A stretch of 64,000 nucleotides of DNA, taken from Dermanyssus gallinae. Lineage: Eukaryota; Arthropoda; Arachnida; Mesostigmata; Dermanyssidae. Every line of letters starts with the position of its first letter. Position 1 is the stretch's first letter. Positions 1-12,293 of this stretch are shown one piece after another. Where the stretch lies: contig QVRM01005989.1 in NCBI GenBank assembly GCA_003439945.1, forward strand, positions 1-64,000. The letters run 5' to 3'. Below the pieces are notes generated by a model. It was not told the DNA's origin, did not search any database, and saw nothing but the letters and a program-made list of their open reading frames with translations. The position numbers and the translations under genes are program-made.

Positions 1-1058
1 TGTGTTGCAGGAATATTGAAGCGCTATACACGAATTGTAGAGCTCGTTAAAGCAAATATTTTTCCAATGGAACATGGTCTCTGAGAAGTTGTTTCGGAGT
101 GAGAGTGAAATTACTACAATTTGTGACACTGGTGTTTTTGACCGACATAGGAGCACAAAATGTGCTGTTGCGAGACAACCAGTCTTCCTAGACAGAAACT
201 AAGCACATCGTGTTCTTGATAAAATCTGCTCCATCTGAAGAATATGCAAGGCCGGTCAGAAGACGCGACATGGTCGCTTAGAAGAGAATTCGCCAAAATA
301 AAGTTCTTTATTAGCGTTCACGCCAAATACTTAGAATCATAACCCTACAACCACTCACAGCGCTCAAAACGGACATATCAGCCAATGCGCAATTCATGGC
401 GATCATTTTGGTACCAAACACATGTCCATGCGAGCTGTGGTTGCGGAGTAATTACGATTTTTCGGATGGCATGTCCAGATTAAGTGCATGAAAATGACTG
501 TGTGACGCGCACTACCGCGAGTGTCGCGCGTCAGCCGCAGCGCGTCATTTTACATGCACTTAATCTGGACATGCCCTCGAAAAATCGTAATTACTCCGCA
601 ACCACAGCTCGCATTGACATATGTTTGGTACCAAAATGATCGCCATGAATTGCGCATTGGCTGAATATGTCATTTTGAGCGCTGTGAGTGGTTTGTAGGG
701 TTATGATTCTAAAGTATTTGGCGTGAACGCTAATAAAGAACTTATTTTTGGCGAATTCTCTTCTAAGCGACCATTCGCGTCTTCTGACCGGCCTTGCATA
801 TTCTTCAGATGGAGCAGAATTTTATCACGAACACGATGGGTGTTGTAGTTTCTGTCTAGGAAGACTGGTTGTCTCGCAACAGCACATTTTGTGCTCCTAT
901 GTCGGGCAAAAAACACTAGTGTCACAAATTGTAGTAATTTCGCTCTCACTCCGAAACAAGACTTCTTAGAGGCCATGTTCCATTAGGAAAAAATATTTGC
1001 TTTAACGAGCTCTACAATTCTGTATATCGCGCTTCAAATATTCCTGCAACACCCTGTA
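1..1058. mobile_element. Foldback (long inverted repeat) element, family 1, copy 1
   Basis: The window opens inside a large palindrome. Positions 1-498 are repeated as the reverse complement at about 541-1053, with few mismatches. About 40 bp of GC-rich spacer (496-540) separates the arms. The right tip reads CTGCAACACCCTG and runs into TATATATA, so the element has TA next to a CAGGGTG terminus. This suggests TA target use, as in Tc1/mariner-type non-autonomous elements, but the superfamily is inferred. No transposase is present, and ORFs in the arms are mirror images of each other. A second copy of the family lies at 11953-15630. The left tip is cut by the window edge. Confidence 0.8.
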
Positions 1059-1385
1059 TATATATGCGACCAACCTAAACTTAAAAATGCGGAGAGAACA
1101 AAGAGACGTCGCGAAGGGCTGTGCAAGCAATGTTAGGTTGCTGCAATATATGACATAGATGAACACTACGCGACGATGGGCACAGTGCTCAGCATATATA
1201 TAAAGATCACTACCTCCGAGAAAAACACAATAAAATGACCAGTAACGTTACAATAGTGCCAATAAGCTCCGCAGCTTTCTCTAGAGCACACGATGCGGCG
1301 GCGCCTCAGTTCGCGGCTGAAAATAACATATTGAATTGATCCATAAGTCCGTTCGTATTTTTCACCCATTTTTGAAGACACATGT
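1059..1385. other. Unassigned spacer
   Basis: Short (TA) run at 1063-1070, then sequence with no recognised coding or repeat signal. Confidence 0.4.
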
Positions 1386-2330
1386 CGTTACAACGGAAAC
1401 ATTTATTAAATGCTGTATTGCCTACGTTGTTCAACTATCTTAGCCCAACGTTCAGGTAAGCTAATGATCCCATCCCACTAGAAGGTCTATATACGTTTTA
1501 ACACCTTCCAAAAAATAGAATTATTTGCCAGAAGGGAAATTTTGAATGGACCGGAATTGATGATAGTCCGATGGAGCATAGTCAGGACTGAACGCAGGAT
1601 GTGGCAAAATATCCCATCCAAATTCGATTAACTTCATGGTGGTGAGCACAGGTCACTCCTAGTCTGTAAGCCAAATCCGGCCGCCTCCGGTCAATTGCCT
1701 TGTTCAAGTGGTCCAGCTGTTAACAATATTTTATTGTATTGATCGAAACTATCAATACCATTTTTGTTGCAACAGCTCATAAAAAGATCACCCTTTCGCA
1801 TCCCACCAAACACTTAACATCACTTTTCTTGTGGGGGGTCCGGACTTGGCAGTTGCTTGAGGCTCACCCCTTTTTTAAGCCACACCTTTCTGCGGACAAC
1901 GTTCTTGGAGAGTATCAACTTCTTATTCCCTGTCACCATGGTGCAGAGAAAGGGGCGATCCTCGTTCTTTTTTAGGAGCTGATAGAGCTGATCGCGTACT
2001 AGCACACGCTTCTCCAGTTGGCGATTCCTGAGCGCGTGCTGCACCCATGCATCCAACTTGCTGATAAATTTCTCTCGGCATGGAGATGTCTTTGAACGGA
2101 TGTCTGTGGTATGTCGACAATGGCCACGAGCTCGCGAAGCGACAGGTGTGTGTGTTTCGTTCTACCACTGCTGTTAATGCGGCCACGTCCACTGTCACAT
2201 GGCGTCCGGGCCGGTCGCGAGCGTTCCTAAATCGGACGAACCATTTTTGAACTGTCCTGTCTGTTACTGCTTCTCCGCCATGCATTTACATATCTTAAAT
2301 AAGACTTGGGTTGCATTTTTTCATTTTCAT
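1386..2330 (-). mobile_element. Degenerate mariner-like transposase relic
   Basis: On the minus strand, broken frames follow the order of a mariner transposase. The N-terminal helix-turn-helix piece (TVQKWFVRFRNARDRPGRH) lies near 2220-2260. A DAWVQHALRNRQ segment, the counterpart of the mariner 'KWVPHEL' block, lies near 2010-2056. MVTGNKKLIL, the decayed first catalytic block (normally TGDEKW), follows near 1930. C-terminal remnants extend to about 1390. The first catalytic Asp is replaced by Asn, and several stops and frameshifts are present, so it is dead. It most resembles the SETMAR/mariner type. Terminal repeats could not be placed. Confidence 0.7.
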
Positions 2331-2829
2331 AAATAAAATGCCGAAAAGGCACATTGAACTCAGAAATCTTCACTTGAACGTTACAGTTCGCAAGTTAAGA
2401 ACGCGAACGAATTCCACGGTATAATGCAGCGCAGGCCTGCTCTTACCGCCATGTAAACAAACAACCCTTTCCCAACAGCTTTGTCTTTCCCCGGGTCTGC
2501 GCAGTGCGGCGCAACTTAACAGAAGTCTTACTAATCAGCTACACAGCTTCTCAACTGGACTCCACGCTATCAGCAAGTGCGCAAGTGCCCCATCTCACTG
2601 AAGTAAGGCACCCATTTTTCTTTTATTACCACTTCTGAACTCGCTAAACCGCCGAAAAGCAGAGTATCTGCCATCGCTTTCAACGAGTACGCACGCACCG
2701 CAGAGCAAGAGACGAACCTGAACTTTCTTATACATGGGCATAGTACAAAGAAGCACAAAGAACCTTACATAAGGTAATTAAAAATAGCAAACTAGACCAC
2801 TGAGACTCAGTGTGCGACAAGGTCGAAAA
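2331..2829. other. Unassigned spacer
   Basis: No recognised gene or repeat. It may include the 5' part of the LINE relic that follows. Confidence 0.3.
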
Positions 2830-4480
2830 AAACTCGTGAGGCAAGAGGTACAAGATCATGCGTAACAAAATGCGCCATGGACAACCTCCCTTACCAGCAG
2901 AAGCGGCTCGACCGACTTCAGCAGAGTTCTTCGCGCAAGGAACCTGGCCACAACTGGTGCTATCTAAGGAAACCTCAGACCTTACCTTCGAACCGATTTC
3001 AATCCAAGGGATCAGAATCGCGGCCGAACACATAAGGCCAAGAGAAGCATCTTGCGGTCCCCTCGCAGGCAGTATGCATACTCTTAAAGAAGCACCAAAA
3101 AGTATTCAAACCCATGGTGGATAAATGCTCACCAGCGGAAACTCTCCTAAGCCTTCAAAAACTGCACATTTGACCCTTATACCAAAACCCGGTAACCTAC
3201 AAGGAGACTCCTCGGCATACAACCCTATAAGTATGCTCTCCTATCTATTTCATGCAGCTGACCGCATTATCAAAGGACATGATAATGCGCTCAGCTGCAG
3301 TAACAAAACTAGAAGACAAGGAGATGCTGTCGGAAAACCAGCTCGGCTTTCGAGCCCGACACTCCGCATATTCGTCTGTAAGCAAAGTTCTAAACATAGC
3401 TGAAATACAGGTAAGTGCGCCGATAGGAAATCGGTTGCATTGTTTGGCCATCCTCTTCGACGTCAAAAACGCGTTTAACACGCGTGGGACGCTATACGCA
3501 AAGCGCTTGTAAACGAAAGGCATGTCGCCCTACTTACGGCGTATCCTAGCGTACGCCGTACTTAAAAGACCGAGAATTTGCTTTCGAAAACCTGGTCTAT
3601 GCAGTCACAGCAAGGGTTCCCCAAAAGTCCGTACTAGGAGCAAACCTGTGGAACGTAACCTACGATGGAGTACTAAGACTTTTACATCATGCGGGGGTTT
3701 ATTCCGTTGCGTTCGCAGACGATCTGGCATTGATCGTTACCGCCCGTGACAAGACTCTGCTCGAAGAAACAGCCAACGAAGCCCTGGTGGATATCCAACA
3801 ATACCTCCACTTATAGGTCTCTAGGATATCATTAATGAGACATATCTAGGGACGCAATTAGGGTGCCCGGTGTGGCTGCGCACATGACGAAAGAGAAAAA
3901 CAGGTAGTTGTGTGTCCCGTCTAATTGACGCAAGAGCGCATGAAAACATCATGGCGTTCCCATTGCAAAGTTCGATTGAAAAGCAGCGAGGCGTTACCAG
4001 ATTTCTGACTGCGGAAGGTGTTCAACTGGCCGATATTCATTGCCGGATGATGGTCGTATACGGGGGAGACTGTGTCAAGTCAGTAGCACAAGTCAGTGAG
4101 AAAGTGACGTGCGCGTTTTCGTGGAGGCTGAGAGTCACCCAAGACCAGGCTAGACAAACACCGTTATCACGACCGAACTTACGGCCGATAAGGTAAACGA
4201 CCCGGTAAGAACTGGTCGGCGTGTCACATTGCAAATATGGCAGTGATGAGCCTAGAAATGTATGTCGAGAGGATCGTAAGGTCATTCCAAGAAGTGATCC
4301 CGCATCTGCCGCAAGCTGAATAATACGCAGGCCCAGAGGCACGAGACGGAAACACATTTAAGCAAGAAGAAACACCGGATAGCTCTCCGCTTCTTGAAAA
4401 ACCTAAACACAGGTGCAGTGTGGCTAGTGCACAATACTTCTTTACTTTGCGGCGCCATCAATCGCAGGTTCGAAGGTTTC
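2830..4480 (+). mobile_element. Degenerate non-LTR retrotransposon (LINE) reverse transcriptase
   Basis: Plus-strand frames broken by stops carry reverse transcriptase blocks in the expected order. LGFRARHSAYSSVSKVLN lies near 3344-3400. AILFDVKNAFNT, containing the first catalytic Asp, lies near 3450-3480. SVAFADDLALIV, the FADD catalytic box, lies near 3697-3735. The blocks are in different frames, so at least two frameshifts separate them. The motif style is that of Jockey/R1-like LINEs. Edges are approximate; the endonuclease and the poly(A) tail were not seen. Confidence 0.7.
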
Positions 4481-4775
4481 CGAGTATGGGCATCTGTTTC
4501 TAGTGTCTTAACATGTCACGGGTAGATTTAGATAAAAGGTGACACACTTGGATTCTGTGCTTGGTCACTCCACGCTGTCACAGCGATATGTTGTTAAAAA
4601 ACAAGGTCCACGTAAAAATGCAGCATTTCCGAAAAAAATTCAGAGAAGTTCCAAGAAGGACTATATGACCCTTAAAACTCTGGAACAAATAACGTGAAAA
4701 GTTCTTCTAGTCTTTATAAAGTAATTATTTAATATGTAATTCCGGGAAGTGCATACCCCGAGAAGTGTTCGACCG

Positions 4776-4801
<26 letters not shown>
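4776..4801. repeat. (TA)n microsatellite
   Basis: Uninterrupted TA dinucleotides, 26 bp. Confidence 0.95.
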
Positions 4802-4806
<5 letters not shown>

Positions 4807-5723
4807 CCTTTATTTTGGTGAGCCATTGTCTTCCTTTCAATATCTGCTCTGCAACCCGTGCATCTCGAGCAGTAGAAATTTGATGCGCACTTCACACTGC
4901 TCGAGATGCAACTCTCTGCGAGTCAGCTGAACAGGTGCAGTTGCAGTCGATTGCAGTCGACAAGAGCAGACGTCGTCGTGATTGACAGCGAACAGCGGGT
5001 TTCAAGTCGCGTTCCGAGCGTTGCGTCTCGTTTACGTAGACATTTGCATTGCAGAAGCAGGTCGTTGTGGAGGGTCGGATACTAACACACTGCAGCAGCG
5101 AGAACTGCAGCTGTTCTCCAGGAGGGTCCGCTCATCCTTCAGTCTCCAGTTCCGGGCCTCGTTCCGACAGCGGACAACGGATTCGACGAGTTCTGGCGTC
5201 GGTTTAAGCCGCCTTGTCGAAGCGGGACCTTGAGCTTAGGACCAGCATAGGAGGAGTTCGTGATGATTGGGACAGCCGCGACGCGACGGTGGTGACGAAG
5301 AGCTCGACACGGTCTGGCGAGCGCTTTACGATGGCCCGTAAACGTGTAAACAGGAACTGCTTCAGGATCTCTCTCTGGCGCGCGCTCTCTCTCTATCTCT
5401 ATATATCTCTAGTGCTGCCGTTCTTTATCTCTTCTTCTCCTCGCTAGCTCGCTCGTTGAGACAAAACAGGTACAGGCTTGTCATGTTTGAAATGATGTTC
5501 ACGTGTCGTCGATGTGTACGCCGACGGTGTGATGCGCCTGTCTGTCGACAAATGCGACATGTTTCGCGCAGATCACCAGCAGTGCCATCGCCTGCACGCC
5601 GTCTCGTTGAGAACGTCGCCAGCTATTGACAGCAACAACACATTCACGCAGAAGAAGCAGGGGTGTCTTGTCGAGACCCACCTGCTGTCACACACATAAA
5701 CTTCTTTTTCGTTGCGAGGGCGG

Positions 5724-5757
5724 CGACAACAACAACAACAACAACAACAAAAACAAC
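5724..5757. repeat. (CAA)n microsatellite
   Basis: About ten CAA units, ending in an A-rich stretch. Confidence 0.85.
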
Positions 5758-6333
5758 ATTCACATCAGAGACGAGGAAAAGTACAAACAATACCAACAAC
5801 AATAACACAATACGTAGTCGTTGTTTATTGAAAATGATTACTACTCATTGGCATCGTCGTCGTCGTTGTTGTCGTCCGTATCGTGTTCGCCCGGCTCGCC
5901 CGACACGTGCATGGCCTTCTCGGTCGTGCGGCACGCCGGATGACAAGGCAAGGTCGAGTGCTTCGATGTTGAGCTGTTGAGCTTCTCTATTCTGATGACG
6001 CGTCGTCAGTCAAGCCGACGGCTGCAAGTCGAAGTTGAAGTCGAATACTGCGATGCAACGAAGGCAAGGAAAACGACGAAATTCGCAGCCAGCTTGCACG
6101 CTGCAAGCTAAAAGTCTCTGTTCTGAATGATCGCTGGGTGATGATGATTCGGATGCTACAACAATAACAACAAAGCAACAAGAAAAATCACAACAGCAAC
6201 AACAACAAGGACAATAACAGCAGCCGCAGCAGCAACAGTAGCTAAAACAGGACAGCGGGTGTTACATTTGACACTACGTTGGCTGGGACTACTTGTTTAA
6301 AAAAATACTACTGCCACGAATTACGCAACCTGA

Positions 6334-6335
<2 letters not shown>

Positions 6336-6367
<32 letters not shown>
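6336..6367. repeat. (TA)n tract abutting the 5' side of a mariner
   Basis: About 16 TA units directly upstream of the mariner element. Mariners insert at TA, so the tract may be the target or an expanded duplication. Confidence 0.9.
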
Positions 6368-6368
<1 letters not shown>

Positions 6369-7557
6369 GGGTAGTTGAAGAAGTTCTTAGAATGAGCTTT
6401 TTAGAATTCGAATTTTGGCACGCTTTCACCGCTAATAGGAACTGCAACTTTTCGACTGCTAGCACTCAATATATTATGGTGATTGGCCGTTGCGATTTCG
6501 TTTGATAGCTTTTCCCGTGCAACGTATCGGCGTGATTTTTAAAAATGAAGAAAAAAGAGTTTCGAGTGGTTATCAAGCATTTTTATTTCAAAGGTTGGAA
6601 TGCGACCCAAGTAAAAATTGAGTTAGACGAGACGTACAGTGACTCTGCGTCATGTTTTGCCACTGTTTCCAACTGGATTAATGTGTTAAAAAGAGGTCGC
6701 AGGAGCACCGAGGATGAACTACGTCCAGGAGGCCAAAAAACGGCAACTGATGAGGAAAACGTAGAGAAAGTGCGAAAAATTCTTGGCACAGATAAGCGAA
6801 TGAACATTAAGGAAATAGCGGAGGCATTAGGGATTAGTTTAGGCAGTGTGCATTTTATCCTACACGAAAACTTGAAGATGAAAGAGCTTAGAGCAAAATG
6901 GCTGCCGCATTTGCTCAACCAAGGCCAAAAAGACGCGCCTGTTTTGGCTTTACAGCGAAATTTGGCCAAGATGTCGAAAAATCCGTCGGATTTTTGGCGC
7001 AGATTCGTGACCCTCGATGAAAGCTGGGTCCATCACTACACTCCCGAGACCCAAGAAGCATCTTGTCAATGGTGTGCACCTGGTGATGGACCTCCGAAGA
7101 GGGTGCGGACAACGGCATCGGCCGGAAAGATGATGGCTACGGTTTTTTGGGACCAACGTGGAATAATTCTGGTCGACTACCTTGAGAGCGGTAAAACGAT
7201 CACGGGAGAATATTATGCAAGACTGTTGGACTGCCTGAAGCAAGAACTCATCGTGAAACGGCCCGCTTTGCAGAAGAAGGTTGTCCTGTTTCACCAGGAC
7301 AATGCTCCCGCACACAAGTCGCGGCAAGCAACGGCAAAACTGGCCCAACTGAGGTTCGAACTTATTGAACAACCTTCCTATTCTCCAGACCTGGCCCCCT
7401 CTGATTATTTCCTCTTCGGACATTTGAAGAATAGTCTCGGTGGAAAGCGTTTTTCCAGCATTGAAGAGGTTAAGGCTGCTGTCAATGCCTATTTTCAGTC
7501 TAAAGACGCGGAATTCTACTCAAGAGGTATAAATGCTCTGAAATCTCGGTGGGAAAA

Positions 7558-7560
<3 letters not shown>
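6368..7560 (+). mobile_element. Mariner element, near-intact, lying between two (TA)n tracts
   Basis: The element body lies between the (TA)n tracts at 6336-6367 and 7561-7594 and holds one long transposase ORF. The two ends do not form a clear terminal inverted repeat. The left end starts CGGGTAGTTGAAG and the right end finishes GGTGGGAAAAGTG. The 3' side stops inside the last coding block, so the true 3' end and its terminal repeat appear lost. Confidence 0.8.
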
Positions 7561-7597
<37 letters not shown>

Positions 7598-7627
7598 GAC
7601 ATTCAAACCCAATTCGGCCAGACTTAA
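6545..7627 (+). CDS. Mariner transposase (DD34D), C-terminus replaced by (TA)n-encoded residues
   Basis: The 360-codon ORF encodes a Tc1/mariner-family transposase, which cuts and joins DNA at TA targets. The N-terminal 110 residues look like the paired helix-turn-helix DNA-binding region. The catalytic triad is complete: Asp158 in VTLDESW, Asp252 in FHQDNAPAH and Asp287 in SPDLAPSDYF. The 34 residues between the second and third Asp match the mariner DD34D signature. The ATG at 6545 is preceded by A-rich sequence and gives about the usual family length. Similarity ends at about residue 340 (SRWEKC); the frame then reads Tyr-Ile repeats through the (TA)n tract to a stop at 7627. Normal mariners end a few residues after this point, so the loss is small, but the 3' terminal repeat is missing. 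Transposition is therefore doubtful. Confidence 0.92.
7561..7594. repeat. (TA)n tract interrupting the mariner 3' end
   Basis: 17 TA units. They are translated as a Tyr-Ile repeat at the end of the transposase ORF. Confidence 0.95.
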
Positions 7628-7730
7628 ATAAAATCATCACACTACTGAAACAGAGGGGCGGAAATGTCTTGGCTAGGAATATGATGACTTCACCGATTAT
7701 GCGGTGGCGAAGAAGAACATTCGGCCTAGC
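7595..7730. mobile_element. Foldback family 2 arm relic
   Basis: Starts at CAGGACATTC right after a TA tract. It shares the GGGCGGAAATGTCTTG core and flanking order with the arms of the element at 34169-35275. Only one arm is visible. Confidence 0.45.
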
Positions 7731-8498
7731 TTGAAGGACATCTAGCATTGAGTGGTGAAAGGAAAATAGCAGTATTTAAAAAGGTTTATAAACATCAATA
7801 TCATGTGGTGTCTCATGTTTCACGTTTCAATACTATGAGCAACTTACGATTATTAAACATAAGCTTTCGGGAAATGCCCAGTTTTCTGAAAAGATTTTTG
7901 CTGTTCGATGGTGGTTCAATTCGTGATATGGCTGCCTTAAGCCGTTTCCCCCGTCTCCCATATGGGATTATCATATAGTTCCATGTTAGAACTACTACTA
8001 GTAGGGGATTGTACCTGGTGGTGTTCGATCAAGTAAACGAAAAACGATGGCCAAAACTAGATGATTAGGTTTAAGGCGAGCACTGCCGAGTGTGCAAACG
8101 TATTGTAAATGATTAATAAATCATCACAATATTTTCTATGCCGTCTTATACGTTTTCACTTGATTTAGCATTGGTAAATCCATCGACACCCAATGATAGC
8201 GTCTAGGAGATTATTTGCCGTGATTTTGTTCAGCTTAGCACAGAAGTGAATCAGTGATTTTTTTTGCCAAAGGCCCTTTAGGGCCTAGCGCCTTAAAAGC
8301 GAACTATAAGGTCTTATACAAGCTCAGCATGTAAATACTTTAGGCATATTCTTTTCCCAACCTTACAGAAACCTTAATTAGGTCATGCTCCTCGTACATT
8401 TTATCAATAAAACGCACTTAGAACAAAAATAATAAATCTTTTCTGGTTTGTACCCCTTCCAGTTGTGCTCTGTCGGGTCATATAAAGTATGAGTGACT
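7731..8498. other. Unassigned spacer
   Basis: AT-rich sequence without recognised coding or repeat signal. Confidence 0.35.
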
Positions 8499-8538
8499 CT
8501 TATATATATATACATTTATCTATATATATGTATATATA
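8499..8538. repeat. Imperfect (TA)n tract
   Basis: TA runs interrupted by TACATTTATC and TG variants, ending where a foldback arm relic begins. Confidence 0.85.
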
Positions 8539-8790
8539 CGGTGTAGCTGTATGTAGTACACTCCTTTTAGGACTTGGTTAGACTTGGTTTGTTCAATGGA
8601 GTGGGGAGCGGATGTATCTTGTGTAGGAGTGGGAGTGAAATAAGTATGTTTGTTATACCGATGTGACTGGCCGCATATTGCTTCACAAAATGCGCGATTG
8701 CAAAGCAACCAAATCATCAGTTGAGAAACCGAACATAAGGCCTGTTTGAAGAACAATTCGTTTAAAGGGCATCTAACTCTATATAAGGGA
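8539..8790. mobile_element. Foldback family 2 arm relic
   Basis: It follows the arm of the 34169-35275 element block by block: a GACTTGGTTTGTTCAATGGA segment, a GTGGGGAGCGGATGTATC segment, then ACAAAATGCGCGATTGCA and a GAAACCGAACATAAGGCCTG segment. The opposite arm was not found. Confidence 0.5.
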
Positions 8791-9064
8791 AACAAAATAG
8801 TCGAGCCTGTCTGATAAACCGAGATCCTGTTTTATATTTGAACATTCACAATAATTACATTGAAATTCCCGAATTCCCATCAAACAATTCTTCGCGATTC
8901 GGTGAAAGATGATGAGCATACTCTTCAGTATTAAGACTCGGAACTTTTTGTGGAACTGTCATCTCTTAGCCGATTACCTCTCTGACGATGATTATATTTA
9001 ACTCACTATGTTTCATTACGTATAATGAAACTCTGGAATAAGGCCAAGCCCGCAGTGAACATTT
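8791..9064. other. Unassigned spacer
   Basis: Nothing recognised. Confidence 0.3.
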
Positions 9065-9277
9065 TTAGCGTTTTGCCTGGTCACTGTCGCAATCAGCATC
9101 GTCTTCTTTGAAGAACTCGCAATCATTCAGAAAACGCGAAAACCATTTAAACAATTCGCTTCGACTAGGAGACTCACTTCTATACTCTACTTGCATTATG
9201 TCGAACGTTTCAGTCTCTGTTTTTTCAAAATTTCGATTTTTGACTTTAAACATCATTGCACCGGAGTCTGTGTGCAT
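9065..9277 (-). mobile_element. Mariner transposase N-terminal fragment
   Basis: The minus-strand frame encodes TETETFDIMQVEYRSESPSR followed by SELFKWFSRFLND. This matches the first helix-turn-helix of mariner transposases, where the family pattern is T-x-T-hydrophobic-acidic near a SR..VFEW.KRF block. An acidic EDDADCD stretch follows, like the usual ED/DPRSGRP linker. The rest of the transposase is absent, so this is a fragment. Confidence 0.6.
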
Positions 9278-11921
9278 TTAGATCAAGTAACGAGCAAGAA
9301 ACTTGCACAAAAATTATTCTTCTTAAAGGCCCGCGTTTTAGTATAATAATATATTTGTTTGGGACAATTACGGATTTGGAACTCCCCGTGAGTTATATCT
9401 TCAATACGCTGGACATTTTGAGTTTTTTAAGGTCTCCCCTTATAAATTTATCCTTTCAACAGCCTTTTACAGCATGGTCGCTTCATGTAAATCCTGCCAA
9501 ATCAATGTTTAACAGCAGTTTAAAACTCTTTATTTTTGAAAGAATAGCGTTTTCTAACATTTATCTTTCTGCTTTATAGAAATGTTGTTTTTTTGCAAGA
9601 AGATTTTGCTTTGTTAGGAATAATAATAATAATAATGATGATGACAGCTCGGATAAATATTTTTGGGTTAGCAAACTTACGTAAGTCCGCACGTTGCTTT
9701 TGTAGCAGAAATTATCTTCTATATTTAGGAGATACAGGCACAAATATGCCAATTTTTGCTAAACTTGCTCTCATTGCAGACGTGATAACAGTGAAGTAGT
9801 TGTTTTGTTTTGTCCTAGCCTTGCTTATAGTAAAGCGATACCCTGAATACCCATCCACAATGCCACGACACTGTAGGTATCTCGCTTAGATTGAGTCGAA
9901 AATGTCGAACTAGTTGCGTTTTCTACTTGCTTTTTTAAAATAAACTACCAGAATTTTAAAAAAATGGTAATTGAAACGCGTGGAAAGCGAATAAGCAACG
10001 TGCACACGCGCATTCAAACATTGCCTAATCGCCTACATTGTAGACCACATGCTCACACAAATAATTTAAACTTTGAGGAAAGCCAACCTTGATAGATATG
10101 ACACTGCATTACAACGCGGAAAACATGTCATAAAACTGCTGAAACGCCGCATCGTGCAAAATATATTTAGAGGATATACGTATATATAGTTAGACGGATA
10201 GTAAAAGACTTCGTGGTACCACCGCTTCTGAATGAATCTGCCCTTGCGCTGATGGTCTCGGCGGGTCTAGACGAGGCAAAACAACGACACTATACTTTCA
10301 CCCATCTCGAGTACACGGGTCCACGGGCTATCTATCACGTTAGTTGAGTAAGCCCTGTTCAGGAGGACCAAAGTTAACAAGGTAGAACCGGGACTGCTTT
10401 GGAGTTGACCCTTCAGATCGACGGCTCAACGGACGCAGTGCGCCCCGAGAGAGCGACTAGCGGAAGGAGCGCGGGGATTAATTACGCAGCGCGCAAACTG
10501 ATCAAATTAAAATGTGTTATTCTTTCATTTAATCTCGTTACGCGGACACAACGTTGGGCTCATCACTGCAAAACTCCACTGAGCACACAGCGAACAGGCG
10601 CTGTAACAGGAAGGCCATGCGCCTGAGAGAATAAGGGTTTATTTGGCGGCGGTCGCTATATACCCTGCTTATACTCAAATTGAAAACGCGGTCATAGAGT
10701 AAGTCCATGCAAAGTCTAAAACTTCAAACAAGTCGCGACATGATATTGCTAGTAGTAGATATTGTAGGATAGATGCCTAAGTATACGGTAGTATTTGTCG
10801 ACGCGGCAAAGTCGCCGAAAGGGAAAGTAAGACAACAACTGTGGCATGAGGAGTCGTGGACTTAATCCCGACCGGCGCGATTTACATACACCTCTCCAAA
10901 CGGTTTTTCCTGAGGTAGGACGTAAATAAAACCTCAATTGCGCTCACATTTAAATAAAACTGGCGGGCCACACCAAAGCGCCCCAGGGGACGATGATTAG
11001 CGCATGGGAAGACGACGTCGTGCTCACTATCTCAAAAGTCAAAGCTTTACAATGCATTTCCCTCTATTCGAAAGTCACAAGTAGTGCTCCTGCCATGTAT
11101 CTCGCTTTGCTTTTTGCCACGGAAATATTTTTAATGTCTGCCCTAATCCTCCAGGGACCTATGACTAAGTGTGTCGACGTCCTGTACTTGTCAACTTGTA
11201 GCAGGGATTAAGCTTGGCCAAACGAGATTAACATACAACAACCGCAGTCTCAAAACTACACTGTAGGTAAGTAGTGGCAGTTGATGTTATTTTCGTCTTT
11301 GAAACATATGAGTACATGGGGCGGCCGTATATACCTACTCTCCCATTACACACACAAACACACACGACACATGCCGATACCCTAACCATAAATTGGATAA
11401 CACTTATGACGTGAATTAGTTTCTATCTTCGGTACTACAATTTGTCGTCCATCTATCATGTATACCTTAACGCACTCGCTCGTTCGCGTGTGAAAGGCAG
11501 CCACTGGCAGTTCACTGGCAGCGCAGATTCTCTTTTCATCATATACTGACTGCATCAATACGACACTTAAACGCGGACTGCGCTGCTGTTCTGCTCAGCT
11601 GCTACGAAAGCGAGATTCGCGTGTCTGGTCAGAGTCTTGCGGCTCGAGAGTCGTCGGCTCAGATCGCGGCAGACCGCGATGACATCGCGCCTCAGAGGGC
11701 CGCTCAGAGGGAGGAAATATTTGAACCCCTTGCAAAGTCGCCTACCCCATAGCGACGACGCGAACGATGTATGAATATGAAGAAAGAAGCCCCCACGCTT
11801 AGCTAGCAAGACTACCGTCCTGGCGTCTTTTCGAGACGGCGGTTGTATACTCTGATGCCTCCTCCTGACATTCCCTGGGGATAGTCAAAGAAAATTGACG
11901 TCTCACTGATTTAGCAAGAAG

Positions 11922-11922
<1 letters not shown>
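9278..11922. other. Unassigned region
   Basis: About 2.6 kb with no recognised gene. An AAT run lies at 9621-9635, and a CA-rich patch at 11346-11368. ORFs are short and unlike known families. Confidence 0.4.

Positions 11923-11952
<30 letters not shown>
11923..11952. repeat. (TA)n tract at the left edge of foldback copy 2
   Basis: 15 TA units, immediately before the foldback tip at 11953. Confidence 0.95.
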
Positions 11953-11953
<1 letters not shown>

Positions 11954-12093
11954 GGGGTGGTCTATGTAACAGGACTATGTGAAGGACGATATTTGAAATT
12001 GTAGAGCTCGATAAAGCAAATTATTTTTCCAGTGGAACATGGTCTCTGAGAAGTCATGCTTCGGCGTGAGAGTGAAAAATAGTACCATTTGTG

Positions 12094-12107
12094 ACACTGG
12101 TGTTTTT
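12094..12107. repeat. Target-site duplication of the nested LINE, left copy
   Basis: ACACTGGTGTTTTT, identical to 14889-14902 and derived from the foldback arm sequence. Confidence 0.85.
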
Positions 12108-12293
12108 TTTATTATTTACTATTACATCACCTTTCGGTATTGTTGGTTACATTACATTACACTTATTCATTAAATCTCGGAAACGGCATTTGTTTCCGTT
12201 AATCTTGGACATATATAGAATATGTTGTATATGCATCTCCGGAAGATGTCAGCGACCTAACGCCCAGATAGCTGGCGCTGACCGACATGTTTC

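Larger units (their letters stand above)
4481..6335. other. Unassigned region
   Basis: No supported gene. It holds a (TA)n tract at 4776-4801, a CT-rich patch at 5370-5410, a CAA tract at 5724-5757 and CAA/CAG-rich DNA at 6185-6240. Open frames here are short and unlike known proteins. Confidence 0.4.

Noticed and set aside
6293..6505. Small ORF reading Tyr-Ile repeats upstream of the transposase
   Set aside because: It translates the (TA)n tract. The transposase starts at 6545.
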